64,000 nt of DNA from Dryas octopetala (GCA_963921425.1 OY992836.1:6401825-6465824); one strand, 5' to 3'; shown: positions 22,004 through 35,216, numbered from the stretch's first letter. The notes: a model not told the origin generated them from the letters alone. Translations and numbers: made by a program.

Positions 22004-23081
22004 TAGTATCTATTTACAAATATTCATGAGTCTTGACATATGCATCATATATGCAATTTATTACAAGCAATTTTGAAACTAAGTCTAAAAACACTCTCAA
22101 TACATGAAAAATTGGAAAATAAATTACACAAGCTTTGAAGTGTTTCAAAATTATATAATTAGTCCATGTAAGATTAAACAATTATACAATTATTCCATGA
22201 AAGATTAAACAATTATATAATTATACAGTTATTGGGTTAAGGGGTTTAGAAAATAACAATACATATCATTTTCTTATTTGGATTGTGTTTGGTTATTGGG
22301 TTAAGAGTTTAGAAAATAACAATACATGTCATTTTCTTATTTGTCCACATATGTTTTAAGGATAATTGGATTCAAAATGATTAAATATCTCTTAAAAAGA
22401 GGTTATTTTTATGTAATTTTTAATTAGTGAACCATTTTTATTTAACAGTATTTGCCTCCAACACGCATTATATTCATATTATTGGATACTTATTTAATTC
22501 ATGATTTAATATTGTAATATAAATAAATTTGAGGTGTTATTTATATAATTATTAATTAATAACCCATTTTTTAACAGCATTTGTCTCCAGCGTGCATTAT
22601 ATTCACCTTACATCATATGAAACCTATTATATAATTTAGTTTCTTCAATATTTTTTATCAACGTAGTAGATAATATGTTAAATAAGCATATGGTCAAGTT
22701 TCATTCAAAATTTTCGTATTTTGATAGAAATTTCCGTTGTTTTTATCTAATTTTGTTGAAATCGAAATTTTAATAGAAATTTCCGCCAAAACTTTCGTCG
22801 AAATTTCCATCGAAAATTTCCTCGAACCGAAATTTTACTCCTTGGTTATACATGCTTAATAAGTTTTTTTAATTCACTTGTAGTTGCTTTTGTTGTTCAG
22901 AAATTGATTCATTTGCTCTCTTTTTCTTAGGTTATAGGAATAGAAGGGTTGAAGTTTGGTCGATGCTCATATGGTGAAGATGATGTATGCTTGGCTTGAT
23001 GTTGCCTTTATTTTGGATCCAAGTTCCCGTATAGGATTCCAAATTCCCGTATAGGATCTTGTCTCAATAAACTTCCTATAT
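22004..23081. other. AT-rich spacer with tandem repeat and hAT-MITE remnant
   Basis: 22,228-22,350 holds two 64-bp tandem units (GTTATTGGGTTAAG.GGTTTAGAAAATAAC). 22,560-22,844 is an inverted relative of the left part of the hAT-type MITE at 24,337-25,563, with blocks AACCTA.TATATAATTT and the AAATTTCCGT family, ending in CCTTG. Its other end was not found. No gene is seen. Confidence 0.55.
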
Positions 23082-23283
23082 AGTAAGGGCGAAGCTACAT
23101 GTGGGCCTGAGGTGGTCTGGCCTCCCCAACCCACATGTAGCTTTATGCATTTTTGAGAAACATTTAAAAAATATTTTTAGTATCGTTTAAAAATTTTGGA
23201 AAATGTTTGTATAATGGTCTCCTAATAAATACATTTGAATTCTTGGCCCCTCCAAAAAAATATTATCTAGCTCCGCCCTTACT
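23082..23283. mobile_element. Small MITE, about 200 bp
   Basis: Imperfect terminal inverted repeats AGTAAGGGCGAAGCTA and TAGCTCCGCCCTTACT surround an AT-rich core with no coding capacity. The flanks are TATA-rich, so the target duplication cannot be fixed. Confidence 0.7.
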
Positions 23284-24336
23284 ATATATGATTGGCATAA
23301 GAGATTCTCGTATAGATTCTCATTCGGACCAAGTGTGGATTATCTGAGTGTGAATACGAGAATCCCTATAATTGGATGGCTTTTTGCGGCCCATATGTTG
23401 CTTTTCACGTGGGCAACGATTTTTCTTTTGAATGCAATAAGGGCCACTCGACCACCCATTTGGGTGATTGATTGGTCTTTGTTGCATTTAGAACAATAAC
23501 CGATGTTACTTCGCCTGAAGGCATAATGCGCAAGAAGCTAACATTTTGCCGTTGCCCAAATTAAGAGCAGCAGATGGGCCCCACGAATATTCAAATGGTG
23601 TTTTAAGTACCATTCCATTTCGATACCATATTTAGTATAGAGGTGACAATTCGTGTTTGTGTCGTTTCATTTTGTGTTTGTGTTTAGTGTGTCATGTCAT
23701 AATAGGGATCATATCAAGAAATGGTCAATGCTAACCAGCTAACTTCATATCGGGCTCGTGTTGTGTTATCATGTCGTGGCCACCTTTAATTTAGTACAAC
23801 TTTTTGTATTGTACCAAATTTGCTACCTTAATTTTCTCCTAGCTGGTATTGAAAATAAATTCTCCAAATCGGATATGCTCAGATAATTGTTTTTGGCACT
23901 AAATAGAGTTTAATTATTTGTTCTTATGTTTGGAAACATAATAGTTAATACGTGTTTCAAAAAAATTACCATCTTCTGCTTGGAATGTTCAATCCAAACG
24001 GTTGGCTTGAGATCACGTATCCTAAATCATTTATTTGAATGGTATTATTAATTCTTTTTATGTGCTTAATTGAGATTTTTGACTTTAGAATTGCAGAGGT
24101 TTTTTTTTTTTTTTTTTTTTCTTTTTTTACTTTTCCTGAATTCGGTTATTATAGATATGTTGATGAAACCATGAGGATGGGGAGGGATGATAAAGGCAAC
24201 ATCTTCATATTAGGGAGATCATAAGAAAATTCATTTTAAGCATCACAACTCAGCTCATCATTATAAACTTCGAGTTCAAGATCATTGTTGGAGGGTGCAT
24301 TCATTATTGATGTAATACTATCACTAATGTATCACT

Positions 24337-25563
24337 CAAGGAATTAAATTTTGGATTTCGAGGAAATTTCGATGAAAATTTCAAAGATTTTCAAATTTCG
24401 ACGAAAATTAGACGGAAAAGACGAAAATTTCTAATAAAATACGGAAATTTTTAATGAAACTTTACCATATGTTTATTTAATATATTATCTACTAAATTGA
24501 TAAAAAATATTAAAGAAACCAAATTATATAGTAGGTTTCATATGATATAAGGTAAATATAATACGCGCTAGAGCAAATACTGTTAAATAAATTAATATAA
24601 TGAATAAATAAAATTAGTATATTCTTTATACTGTATAGTTTAATTATACACTAAAATCTAAACATTAATAATCTATATACCCTAATACTCTTTATACTTT
24701 ATAATTTATACATGCATTAAACCCTATATACTCTATTTTCTTTAGGATATTAGGTTTTAAGCCCTTTAGGATATTTTTAATTATTTTTTTATATAGAAAT
24801 GTAATAGAGTTTAAGGTTTAAAATAACTAAACGAAATCTCAAACCTTTTTTTTTTCCTTTCCAATTGCCCAAAGGCCCCAAACCCCCCCCCCCCCTCCTT
24901 TTTTCTCTTTTTTTTTTCTTTCCTTACTTTTTTTCCCTGTGCCTCTCTCTTCAGTGTTTTTTTTTTGGTTATCTTTCCTTTCTTTTTTCCCGTGCCTCTC
25001 ACCCAACCAAACTTTGTCTTCACTGAGTGTAACAACCCAAATTTTGGCTTATGGTAATTTTGTTACTTAAATTTTTCAAACTTGTTTTAAGGTTTGTTTA
25101 AAGGAATTAGAAATAACCTTAAGTTTATTTTAACTAACTTAGACCTTTGGTTGTGGTTTTAGAGCTTAGTTGTGTGGAATAAATTTTAGAAAATGAAAAT
25201 TCAAAAATTTGGTGATTATTATTTTTTTCATAATTAATTATGAGAGTAGCATTTTTCGTAATTTTTTTGAAATCAATTTGACTATTTTGAGGTCATAGGA
25301 AATTGTTACTCATCAATATGAGTCTGTAGAATTTTTCGGTGAATTATTTGGAGTCTCGAGCTATTTTTGGTGAATTTCTGAAATTGAAGAAAATAGGAAA
25401 ATTTTGATAAATTTCGGTAAATTTTGATAAATTTTGCCAAAATTTCAAAAATTTTTGTAAAATCTTCACGAAAAACTGTTAAATATGTATTTCGATTTTG
25501 GAACATAAAAAAAACGAAATTTTCGAAAAAATTTCGCTGAAAATTTTGAAATTTAATACCTTG
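24337..25563. mobile_element. Non-autonomous hAT-type element with 8-bp TSD, 1,227 bp
   Basis: The terminal inverted repeats are CAAGGAATTAAATTT on the left and AAATTTAATACCTTG on the right. The flanking 8-bp duplication GTATCACT lies at 24,329-24,336 and 25,564-25,571, the length typical of hAT. Paralogous blocks keep the empty site (GTATCACTAGACAATTTTT at about 53,714). The interior has AAATTTCG-rich arms and a poly-C/poly-T patch (about 24,885-24,970). No transposase frame is present. Confidence 0.88.
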
Positions 25564-26888
25564 GTATCACTGGACAATTTTTGTAACCCACGTAGACATA
25601 AGAGCACAGCTCAATAATCAGGGTGAAAAGCAAATAATATGTTCTTCAAATTCTTAAAAGTTAAAAGTATGTTCCAATCATATACCTTAAGGGGTGAATA
25701 AATACAATTCTTTGGTTCAATTTAATCTACGCACCCAAACTCAAAACCTTTTAAGGTAGGTGCCTACAAATGATAATTGATAACAAGAATGCTACAAGTT
25801 GCTTAGCATATGAAACAAATCTACTAATCCACCTAATGGCCAACAAATTAAATACACGAGCTCTCAAGATTATATTCAATTTGATATGCATTATTCATAA
25901 AGTAAATCTCAAAATACATTTCATCAACCAAATTAGACAAATATATGTGAATTACAATTAGCACATATACAAATATAGATATTGTTTATTCCATTCAACA
26001 AATTCGTCAAGCACATATTCACAACATATAATGTGCGCCCCTAAATTTTTTTTAGAATTTATTTTAAAGTCTTTGATTTTTTTGTGATTTTTCAGAATTT
26101 TTTTGAATTTATTGTATTTTTGGTGCATTGTTTTAAACTATTGTTAATTTATGTAATTTATTTGAAAATATTAGAAAAACAAGGAATTTACTTGAAAATT
26201 GATGGAAGAAAAATTGTGAATTTGAAGTCATAAAAAAATACTACTAATTGAGATAAGTCGATAGGATTTTTTAACATTATTCAGAGCTAGGGAGTATTCT
26301 GGTGAATTTTGAGATGTTGTACGTTAGGGTTTATATAGACACATCAATCGGACCAACAAGAAGGGACCATATATGGATGTGCAGCGATGTCAGAAATTTC
26401 CACATGCTGACAAGTGTTTCTTAATAGGACGCAATAGAGAAGATAACATGTCACCCTAGCCAGTTGGGGTGCTTTGGTTGGCTTGTTCGCAAATGACGTG
26501 CCATTCGGCATGTCCTGATTGGCCAGCTTCGTATGACATGTCACATATTTCTGTGAAACAACTCTAAACGGTACATTTTTGTACTCTCTAACTCGTTTTA
26601 TTCAACACGGGTCTGCTAGATCTCTGCGTTGACCAGATTCGCCCAAAAGCTACCTTCGAAAACTTGAGACTTGAAAACCTATATTAGAAGTTTCAAAAAG
26701 CGCATCCTACACCTTAATTATTAAACCCAAAATTTCTACCCTAAAAAATCTTTGGTACATTTCTTTTGTACCAATACGTTGTTTTATATATTTTATTCCT
26801 ACCAATTTGTGGGTTGTTAATTATATTTTGGTTGTACCAAATACGTGGATTGATATAGTTTGACTATAGTCGTCTATACCAATACGTG

Positions 26889-26944
26889 GAGGGAAGGGTA
26901 GGGTAGGGTAGGGTAGGGTAGGGTAGGGTGGGGTGGGGTGGGGC
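26889..26944. repeat. (GGGTA)n / (GGGTG)n G-rich tandem array
   Basis: About six GGGTA units followed by GGGTG units. The matching place in the paralogous blocks (55,065-55,075 and 58,000-58,012) has only a GGGAAGGGTGGGC stretch, so the array expanded in this copy. It is not the plant telomere unit TTTAGGG. Confidence 0.9.
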
Positions 26945-27816
26945 TGAATCTAGTTTTTATTTATTGATTGGGATAATTTCAATTTAGTATCTCCATTTTT
27001 CTCCAATTTTCAATTTAATACCACATGTTTCAGTCTTATAATGTCATACCATATGTTTTCATTTTATTGTAATGTTGTAGCTCCATCAATTCCAAAATTA
27101 ATTAAACAGTTAAAAGCTAACATAGGGTCCATTAACTCAATTAATCTGCAAAAAATACCCCCAGCTATACCATGGAATGGTGTACTGGGTCACATGAATA
27201 ACCCGAAAAACGATGAAGCTCATATAAGTGAATGTTCTTTTATTGTAATGACAGTAATGAAAAACAATTACAGTAATAACATATATGTCATTGTTACATA
27301 ATTTTTACAAAGACAATTTTAACCTTACTTAAAATATTGCAAAATCCTCTCCTAATTTAGGACCTGAATCTCCTTTTAATAAGCCATCTCTTTCCTTCCT
27401 CTAATCTTAATCTCAACCCTTCAACCATATAAATTTAATTCGATGAACAAAAACATATTTTTGAAAGAAAAAAGAGAAATAAATCCTTATTCGTGTTCTT
27501 CTTCATCTGAATTTTCAATGACATAAAAATTAAGTTTCTATCAGATTTCCTCTAACTTCCAAATAGCCTTTCAGTCATTATATCTCCATGGATCCATTGA
27601 TAAGATGATAAACAAATGGATTCCAAGAACACCAAATAGCATTCCAGTCATTTTTTCTCCCTGGATCTATTGATGAGATGATAATCAGATGGATTAGTGG
27701 AAGGAGGTCGCCTCCACTCTATCTTTGGACTATGGAGTCCTGATTGGTCGATCTGCTAAACACATGAGTACTCAAAATCATGGTCACGTTTCTATTGGGT
27801 CTACGGAAGAAAATCA

Positions 27817-30800
27817 GCATTTGATCTCTATTTATAGAGCTCAAAAGGAAAAATGGGCACTATATGAGTTAATTGGCATGTGTGTCCAAGAGGAAGAAAA
27901 GAGTAAGAAGGAAAAGGCAGTGACATTAGTGAATTTTGTGAAGAAAGCCAACACTAGTAAGAAGGGATTCAAAAACAAAAAGCAATTCTTGAAATCAAAA
28001 GGTGCACCAGATATTGCTAGCAGCTCCAAATCCACTTTTGATGGCCTCAAGGCAGTGAAAACAAATAAGTCTAAGTGTTTTCACTGTCACAAGCATGGCC
28101 ATTTTAAAAAAGATTGTGACAAGTGGAAGGCTTGGATGATTAAGCAAGGTAATTCTCAGTGCTTCTACTTAGAAGTTAATTTAGTTGATTCTCCTATTGA
28201 TTCTAGGTGGATTGATTCAGGCTCACCCATTCATATTGCAAATTCTTTGCAGGGTATCACAAGAAGGAGGACACCAAGGAAGGATGAAGTCAACATTAAA
28301 GTAGGCAATGAGATGCAAGTAGCAGTCAAGGCTATAAGAGCTGTTAGCATTATTAGGATCTGGTTTTGTTTTAGATTTGGATGAAGTTTTTGTAATCCCA
28401 TCATTAAGTAGGAATTTGATTTCTGTGGTTCAATTGGTTAGGAAGGATTTTGAATTTTCTATCAATAAAAGTGGTTTGCAGTTATTTTATGATTCTTCTC
28501 TTTTTGGTAATGCTATCTTGCTAAATGACCACTGGAAGCTAATTTGTTCTGATGATATTTATGAAATTTGTGCCTCTTCATCTAACAAAAGATCAAGGGA
28601 AAAAGAAAACTCATCTGTTTTATGGCATAAGAGATTGGCACACATATCAAAAGAAAGGATGAAAGTTTTAACCAAGGAAAACATACTACCTCAACTCGAT
28701 TTTTCTGATTTTACTGACTGTATTGAATGTATCAAAGGAAAGACAACCAATGCCAGTAAGAGAGGAGCAACCAGAAGTCAAGAACTGCTGGAGATAATAC
28801 ATAATGATATATGTGGTCCTTTTCCATGTAAAACCATCTGCAAACACTCCATTTCATACTATTTATAGACGATTTCTCAAGATATATATTACAGTTTATA
28901 TCTAATCTCAGAAAAGTCTCTGTCATTAGAAGCTTTTAAGATTTTCAATGCTGAAGCTGAGAAACAATTGGGAAAACAAATAAAAATAGTTAGATCCGAT
29001 AGAGGGAGAGTTCTATGGAAAATATAGTGAAGCTAGACAGCATATGGGTCCATTTGCACTTTATTTACAGGAAAATGGAATTAAGGCCTAATATACCACA
29101 CCTGGAACCCCTCAGCAGAATGGTGTTGCTGAAAGAAGGAACAGGACACTAATGAACATGGTCAGGTCCATGATGTGCACTACTGCATGGACTTCCAAAA
29201 CACTTATGGGGAGAGGCATTAAAGACTGCTAATTATGTGACCAATCGAGCCCCAAGTAAAGCATTAGACAAAACTTCTTTTGAGTTATGGATAGGAGAAA
29301 GCCAGCATTACTACACCTACATGTTTGCGGCTGCAAGGCTGAAGCAAACCTATATAATCCAGAGGCAAAGAAACTGGATCCTAAAACCACAAGTGGTTTC
29401 TTCATTGGATATCCAGAGAAATCTAAAGATTATTGTTTCGATTGCCCATCTCACAATTCTAGAATTGTTGAGACCAATGTAGCAAGATTCATTGATGAAG
29501 CTACACCATTAATAAATGAGGCTGCACTAAGTGATTTTGAACTAGAAGACCCTACTGGCGAAACACAGAATGATCATATAGAACTAAGCCTATCAATGCC
29601 AGATCATGATGGTCTTGCACCAGAAAATCAGCAAGTCATACAGACTCAACAGACAACAGTTGTTGAGTTAGTTCAAAATGTAGTTCAGAATGAAATGGAA
29701 GCACAACCAAATGAAAACCTTGTCGAGCAACCATTAATGGAAGTGACCATAAGACATTCCACTAGGAAAAGAAAACCTGCTTTGTCAAGTGACTATATTC
29801 TATACCTACAAGAAGTTGAATTTGATATAGGAGAGGAGACTGATTCGAGAAATTTCTCACAAGAATTGAATGATGTTAACTCTGCAGAATGGAAGAAAGC
29901 AATGCATGTGGAGATCAAGTCAATGTAAGAAAATCAAGTGTGGGAGCTGACTAAAGTACCTCATGGCTTAAAACCAATTGGTTGCAAATGGATTTATAAG
30001 ACAAAGAAAAATTCAGATGGAAGTGTAGAAAGATACAAAGCCAGACTAGTTGCAAAGGGTTTCACACAGAAGGATGAAATTGATTACAATGAGACTTTCT
30101 CACTTGTATCAAGCAAAGATGCTTTCAGAATCATTATGCCATCGGTTGCACATTTTGACATGGAATTGCACCAGATGGATGTCAAAACTGCTTTCTTGAA
30201 TGGAGAATTAAAAGAAGAAATTTACATGGCACAACCTGAGGGTTTTACAAAGGAAGGAGATGAACACTTAGATTGCAGATTGAGAAAATCCATTTATGGA
30301 TTAAAACAAGCTTCCAGACAGTGGCACATCAAATTCGATTCAGTTGTCAGTTCATATGGTTTCATTGAAAACTCATCAGATGAATGCGTATACTTAAAGG
30401 TGAGTGGGAGTAATTTCATCTTCTTTGTTCTCTATGTAGATGACATTCTACTGGCCAGCAGCAACAAAGAATTATTATATGAGACTAAAGCATTCTTGTC
30501 AGATAACTTTGAAATGAAAGATCTTGGAGAAACTTCGTATGTGCTAGGAATAGAAATTAAGAGAAATAGGAAGAAGCATTTACTAGGGCTGTCACAAAAA
30601 GCTTATATTATGAGAGTTCTTAAAATATTCGACATGTTAAGTTGCAAACCAGGTGATTCCCCAATGTCAAAAGGAGACAGGTTTAGTAAGGGACAATGTC
30701 CTACAAACCAACAAGAGAGGGAGTACATGAAGGATAAACCCTATGCATCACTTCTTGGGTCTGTTATGTATGCTCAGACATGTACTAGACTTGATTTGGC

Positions 30801-32590
30801 TTTTGCAGTTGGCATATTGGGTAGATATCAAATTAATCCAGGACAAGCTCACTAGGTTGCAGGGAAAAAGATACTTAGGTATTTGCAAAGAACAAAGGAT
30901 CACATGCTAGTGTATAGAAGAATGAATGATTCGGAGCTTATTGGATACTCAGACTCAGACTTTGCAGATTGTGCAGACACCATGAGATCGACTTCAGGAT
31001 ATATTTTCTTGTTTGGTGGAGCAGTTGTTTCTTGGAAAAAAGACCTTGACCACCACTTCTACTATGCAGGCAAAGTATGTGGCAGTTTATAAAGCATTTG
31101 TACATGCCATATGGTTGAAAAATTTTATGCTGGAGACAAAAGTGATAGGTTGTGTAGAAAAACCTATAAAGATCTATTGTGATAATAGTGGAGCAGTGAG
31201 TTTCTCTAAAGACAACAAAAGGACATCCAAATCTAAGCACATTGGAACTAAATATCTGATGGTTAGAGACAATTTTAAAGCTGGAGAGTTGCAGATCGAG
31301 TATGTCAACACACAAGATTAGTTGGCAGATTATTTTACTAAAGCTATGCTAGTTGGAGTGTTCAAACATCATGTGACTCAAATGGGAGTATTTGAGAGTC
31401 TGGATGCTCCAGTTCAGTGGGAGCTTTAAGGACTAGTGAGAGTTATCTGTTTTTAAGTTTACTAATTTCATTATGTCATTTCAGTTATTTTCTGCAATAA
31501 ATTTACAGTTTAAGAACATTACTATTATAGTTTTCAATATGATTATTGGATTTTGAGTTATAAGTTATATTGCAATCGAGCTAAACCAATCATGATTTCA
31601 GTATGATAGCTCAATTCTAATATATATTGGTTGTCAGTTTAATTTTAAGTGTTATATATATAATATATATATTTATATATATTTATATTTACATTCTGGT
31701 ATTTAGTATGCATACCTATAATCCATGCCATTGTCATTTAGATAATGCAGACAGTGATGATAAGCACACTGACAGTGTGCTCATACATATGAAGTTAAAA
31801 GGATTTTGTTTAAAGCTTGACAAAATCATTAAGAGGACCAGGTTTATGAATTTGGCACAGTTGAAAGGCACAACTGTCTTGTGAACCAATTTTTAGTTTC
31901 ATGTTTTGTGAATGACTTATGTGGGGTACAATTTTTGAAATTAGTGGTTCTAAGTTGTTTAAGCAATTTAATAGCTTGATAATTTCTCATAGTGATCTGG
32001 TGTTTAGAATTGTATTCTGACAAAGTTGATTTAAGTCTCATTTGATCAATATACCCAGCGCAAATGAAGGTTACTTGCAGTAAATTAGTATGGTACATAA
32101 GTAAGAGAACAATGATAGTCCAAGTGGGAGAATATAAGAAATAAATGGACTTGCTCCTTGTTCTATTCGGATACTAACAATGCTAATAATACTTCAGAGC
32201 CAAGTAATAGGAGTATTGATCAAACAACATTAGGAAAAGTCCATCTAAGTCATATTCCTAATTAGAATGGGATTATGATGACTTAGATACTAAGCTGCCC
32301 TATACTATAAACAAGGCATTTATTAATCAGTCATATATTATATAGAGTTATACTAGGATTGAACTATATATAGATACCTTAACGGGAGGATCATGTTTTG
32401 ATAAGACTCTATATAAGGCTCAAGTCCCTGGCCACATAGCGGATTTTATTAAGCTATTTGGTACTCTGCCCCATATCCAGTAAAGCATTGCAGAAGGCTG
32501 TGTTGGTTGGAAGGCTTGTGCTCTAGACTTCAAGATACCTGCTGCAGACGATATGGCTTCATCAGGTAAGTTTATTCTCACATGTGGTAT
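27817..32590 (+). mobile_element. Ty1/copia retrotransposon fossil, 5'-truncated, broken
   Basis: Parts can be recognised in order: a gag C-terminus with a CCHC knuckle (CFHCHKHGHFKKDC), protease and integrase remnants (GTPQQNGVAERRNR at about 29,100), reverse transcriptase (WIYKTKKNSDGSVERYKARL, YVDDILLAS), RNase H, and a purine-rich tract GTGGGAGAA near 32,118. A probable 3' LTR region follows to about 32,590. No 5' LTR is present. The coding region has roughly six or more breaks, so this is an old insertion. The left edge was placed where homology to the other duplicated blocks stops; the right edge is approximate. Confidence 0.8.
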
Positions 32591-32599
32591 GTTTATGCA

Positions 32600-33100
32600 A
32601 TGGTTATATATAATTGTCCAGTGTCCTTATGTTGTGTGTGCATATAGAATATGTATAAAGAACTTACAATCTGATCTCAACCAAACCCATACACCCCTTC
32701 GATCTAACCAGACCCTCTTCCTCACTCAGCCTTTCTCTCTCCACTCTTGTCCCCTTCTCTGTCTACAAATTAACTCAGTTTCATCCGCCAAAGGTAATCA
32801 ACCAAAAAGGCAAATCAAGGTGAATGACCAAAAAGGCCACACACAACCCCAATAACTCGCGATGGCAAGCCAAATAAAAAAAAAAAAAAAACCTCTGAGA
32901 CAAAACTAAAAAAATTGACAGGAAATGTAAAAAATCGTAAAGGAAGTGTAAAAAGTGAGGAGGGTGAAATGACCAAAACGGGCCCAACTAACTCCACTAA
33001 TTACAATGGCAAGCGACTTAAAAAAGAGAGAGGGTCAAAACAGACTTTTCAGTGTACAGTTTAGCTACAGTAGTAGCCTTCAGCGCATTTAGTATATATA
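32600..33100 (-). mobile_element. Helitron 5'-end remnant
   Basis: Reading minus from about 33,100, TATATATACTAAATGCG, then TACTACTGTAGC, resembles plant Helitron 5' ends. The following ACTGAAAAG, GGGCC.(T)TTTTGGTCATTTCAC and TTGGCTTGCCA blocks recur in the same order at 49,751-50,090. No 3' end was located. No gene. Confidence 0.5.
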
Positions 33101-33527
33101 CTTTAAAATTGAGGTACCAACTTAAAAAATATAATATAATTTTGTGATACTAAAATAGAATTTGCTCTAAATTAAGTTAATATATAATAATATGAAATTT
33201 CTAACACGGGTTTTACCAGAGAGCTAGCTGCCCTACGATCGAGCTTGTGATTTTAGAGAAAGACTGCAAAAGAGGAGAAAAGCAAGATGGACATGGGAAA
33301 AACATCGCATTATATGCTGATGTGATGAACCGCGTTATATGAGAATGCGATGAAATATCAATAGCAGTGTTTTCAGACGCAAAAACATGACGCGAGGCGT
33401 TTTAGTCATAGAAGGCGAGGCGTAAGCCTCGAAGCGTTAAGGCGTAAGCTTTTCGGGACATATTTTTTATAATAAAAAAATTATAAATATATATATAAAC
33501 ATATATAAATAGGTAAATATATATATA

Positions 33528-33927
33528 CAGGCTCCTTCTATTGAGGTATACCTTAACTTATCTATGTTGAGGTATACCTTGTTGGGGCCCACACGAGTCG
33601 TTTTATGTCGATCCGAACCGTTCATTTTTTACATCTCCATTGATAGATCATCTTTGCAAAAAATTAGCTAAATCGGAAATCATTTGCTTATCTAACTTTG
33701 ATCAAATAAATGGACGAACCAAATATTTTCGATGAAACCGTCCATTTGTTTTATCAAAGTTAGATAGACAAATAATTTCTGATTTGATTGATTTTTTGCA
33801 AGGATGATCTATTAATGAAGATGATCCTTGCGAACGGCTCGGATCAACACAGAACCACTCATGTGGGCCCCAACAAGATCATACCTCAACATAATAAGTT
33901 GAGATATACCTCAATAGAAGGAGCCTG
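33528..33927. mobile_element. TA-flanked foldback MITE nested in the hAT element, 400 bp
   Basis: The ends CAGGCTCCTTCTATTGAGGT and ACCTCAATAGAAGGAGCCTG are complementary, and arms of about 70 bp continue inward (GGGGCCCACA.GAGT). TA flanks both ends. The core resembles the element at 21,593-22,003 (GATCCGAACCGTTCA, GATAGATCATCTTTGCAAAA). Confidence 0.85.
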
Positions 33928-34021
33928 TATATCTATATATAAAAGTATATATATAGAACATAAGACCCAAAATTCAAAAAAACTAACTAAAAAATAAATT
34001 GAAAAACAAATTATTAAATAT

Positions 34022-34080
34022 GATTCGAACACAAGACGAAGTAAAGAAGCAGTGCCTTATGCACTAGACCACCGAACTCT
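34022..34080 (-). other. tRNA-like (SINE-head or tRNA-derived) segment inside the hAT element
   Basis: Reading minus, TGGTCTAGTGCATAAGGC resembles a pol III A box and GTTCGAATC a B box, about 23 nt apart. The ends needed for a folded functional tRNA are not apparent, so this is a tRNA-derived remnant at best. Confidence 0.4.
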
Positions 34081-35216
34081 AATATGTTACTGTCCCATAA
34101 ATATATTTATACCTATACTAGCTAATATTATTTAAGATATTAGGTTAACTTATTAAAGGGAGAGGCTCTGTTGCCGATGAAAAAGTGTGCGGATGAATGA
34201 TGGTGTAAAATCTTGGCCATTAAATTTAATGAATGGCTTAGATTAAAAAATACAAAACTTAATTTTTTTTCCCCTCACCCGTCACACCCCCTCCCTTTCT
34301 CTTTATGTTTTCTTCTTCTTGCGACCTCACCCAGTAACCCCATTTCTCTTTATTTTTTCTTCTTCTTCTCGCGACCTCACCCTCTCTCTGATATTTATTT
34401 TCTCCGGCATCCTTCGTTCTCTCTCTCTCGGCGTCTGGGGTGGTGAATGGTCAAGACACCGTTGGACAAATCCTCGATTCTCCCTCGTCGTTGATCGGAT
34501 GAACAAATTGAGGGCACCAATGGACTCACCGTGGCCTGAGAAAGAAAACCTAGTGGTCACCGCCTTAATTCCGCCGGAGAACGGCCGATCGACGCCAAGG
34601 CGATTGGTTCTGTTTTTGTTTGATTCTGCCGGAGAACAAATCCTGCGACGCCGTGCGCTATTGGCCGTCGCCTCGCCCTAAAGCGCGCCTGAGGCGCGTT
34701 TTTAAAAACACTGATCAATAGTCTAGATTCAAAAGCGAGGCACAACGACTTGAAAAGCTAGCAATTAATGCATAGCGTGTTCGACGGCCCCTCCACTAAA
34801 ACGCACCTAGCTTTCTGCTGTCATTCACACCACGAGCTGTTCATATTTGTTGCTTCTTTGTGCTGCGCGCCAAAGCCTCTAATTTTTTGAGCTTGAAGTT
34901 GCTTGAAGTTGCTCTTCAAAACAAAGGCCCACTACATTCTTGACTCAATACTTGTGCGTACGTGTTGATTCCTTAAAGGGGGAAATTATATATATTATGT
35001 GTAACCTTAAGCCTTAAGTCAAGAAAGGGCCACTATTTTTTGACTTTAATGCTTCTGTGTGTCGTTTTTTTAACTAGACATATAGTACTGTTTTTAATTT
35101 CTGCACAGGTCTTTTGAGTCTTAGGTCTGACTCTGACCAGGAGGTTGGCCGAACGCGCAAAGACTACAGAGCTACTACAGAGTACCCACCCCTTCAGTAT
35201 TAACGTGATCTACTTC

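Larger units (their letters stand above)
23400..27816. repeat. Duplicated block, copy 1
   Basis: No gene. 23,570-24,336 matches 44,530-45,560. 24,070-24,336 plus 25,572-27,000 match 53,480-55,130 and 56,690-58,050. 27,001-27,816 matches 55,100-55,972 and 58,030-58,910 except for the LINE. A hAT-type MITE (24,337-25,563) interrupts it and an old copia remnant ends it at about 27,817. Confidence 0.75.
33365..34713. mobile_element. hAT-type non-autonomous element with 8-bp TSD, 1,349 bp
   Basis: The terminal repeats CAGTGTTTTCAGACGC and GCGTTTTTAAAAACACTG are flanked by the exact 8-bp duplication ATCAATAG (33,357-33,364 and 34,714-34,721). The subterminal regions are rich in GGCGAGGCG-type motifs on both sides. 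A TA-flanked MITE (33,528-33,927) is nested inside. The second CLV1-like locus lacks the element (near 46,745). The right half (34,260-34,690) is GC-richer, with open frames of unknown origin and no transposase. Confidence 0.88.

Noticed and set aside
26889-26944. Possible interstitial telomere
   Set aside because: The unit is GGGTA/GGGTG, not TTTAGGG, and the block context shows local expansion.
34022-34080. Functional tRNA gene
   Set aside because: Only A- and B-box-like strings are present; a full cloverleaf with paired acceptor ends was not evident.
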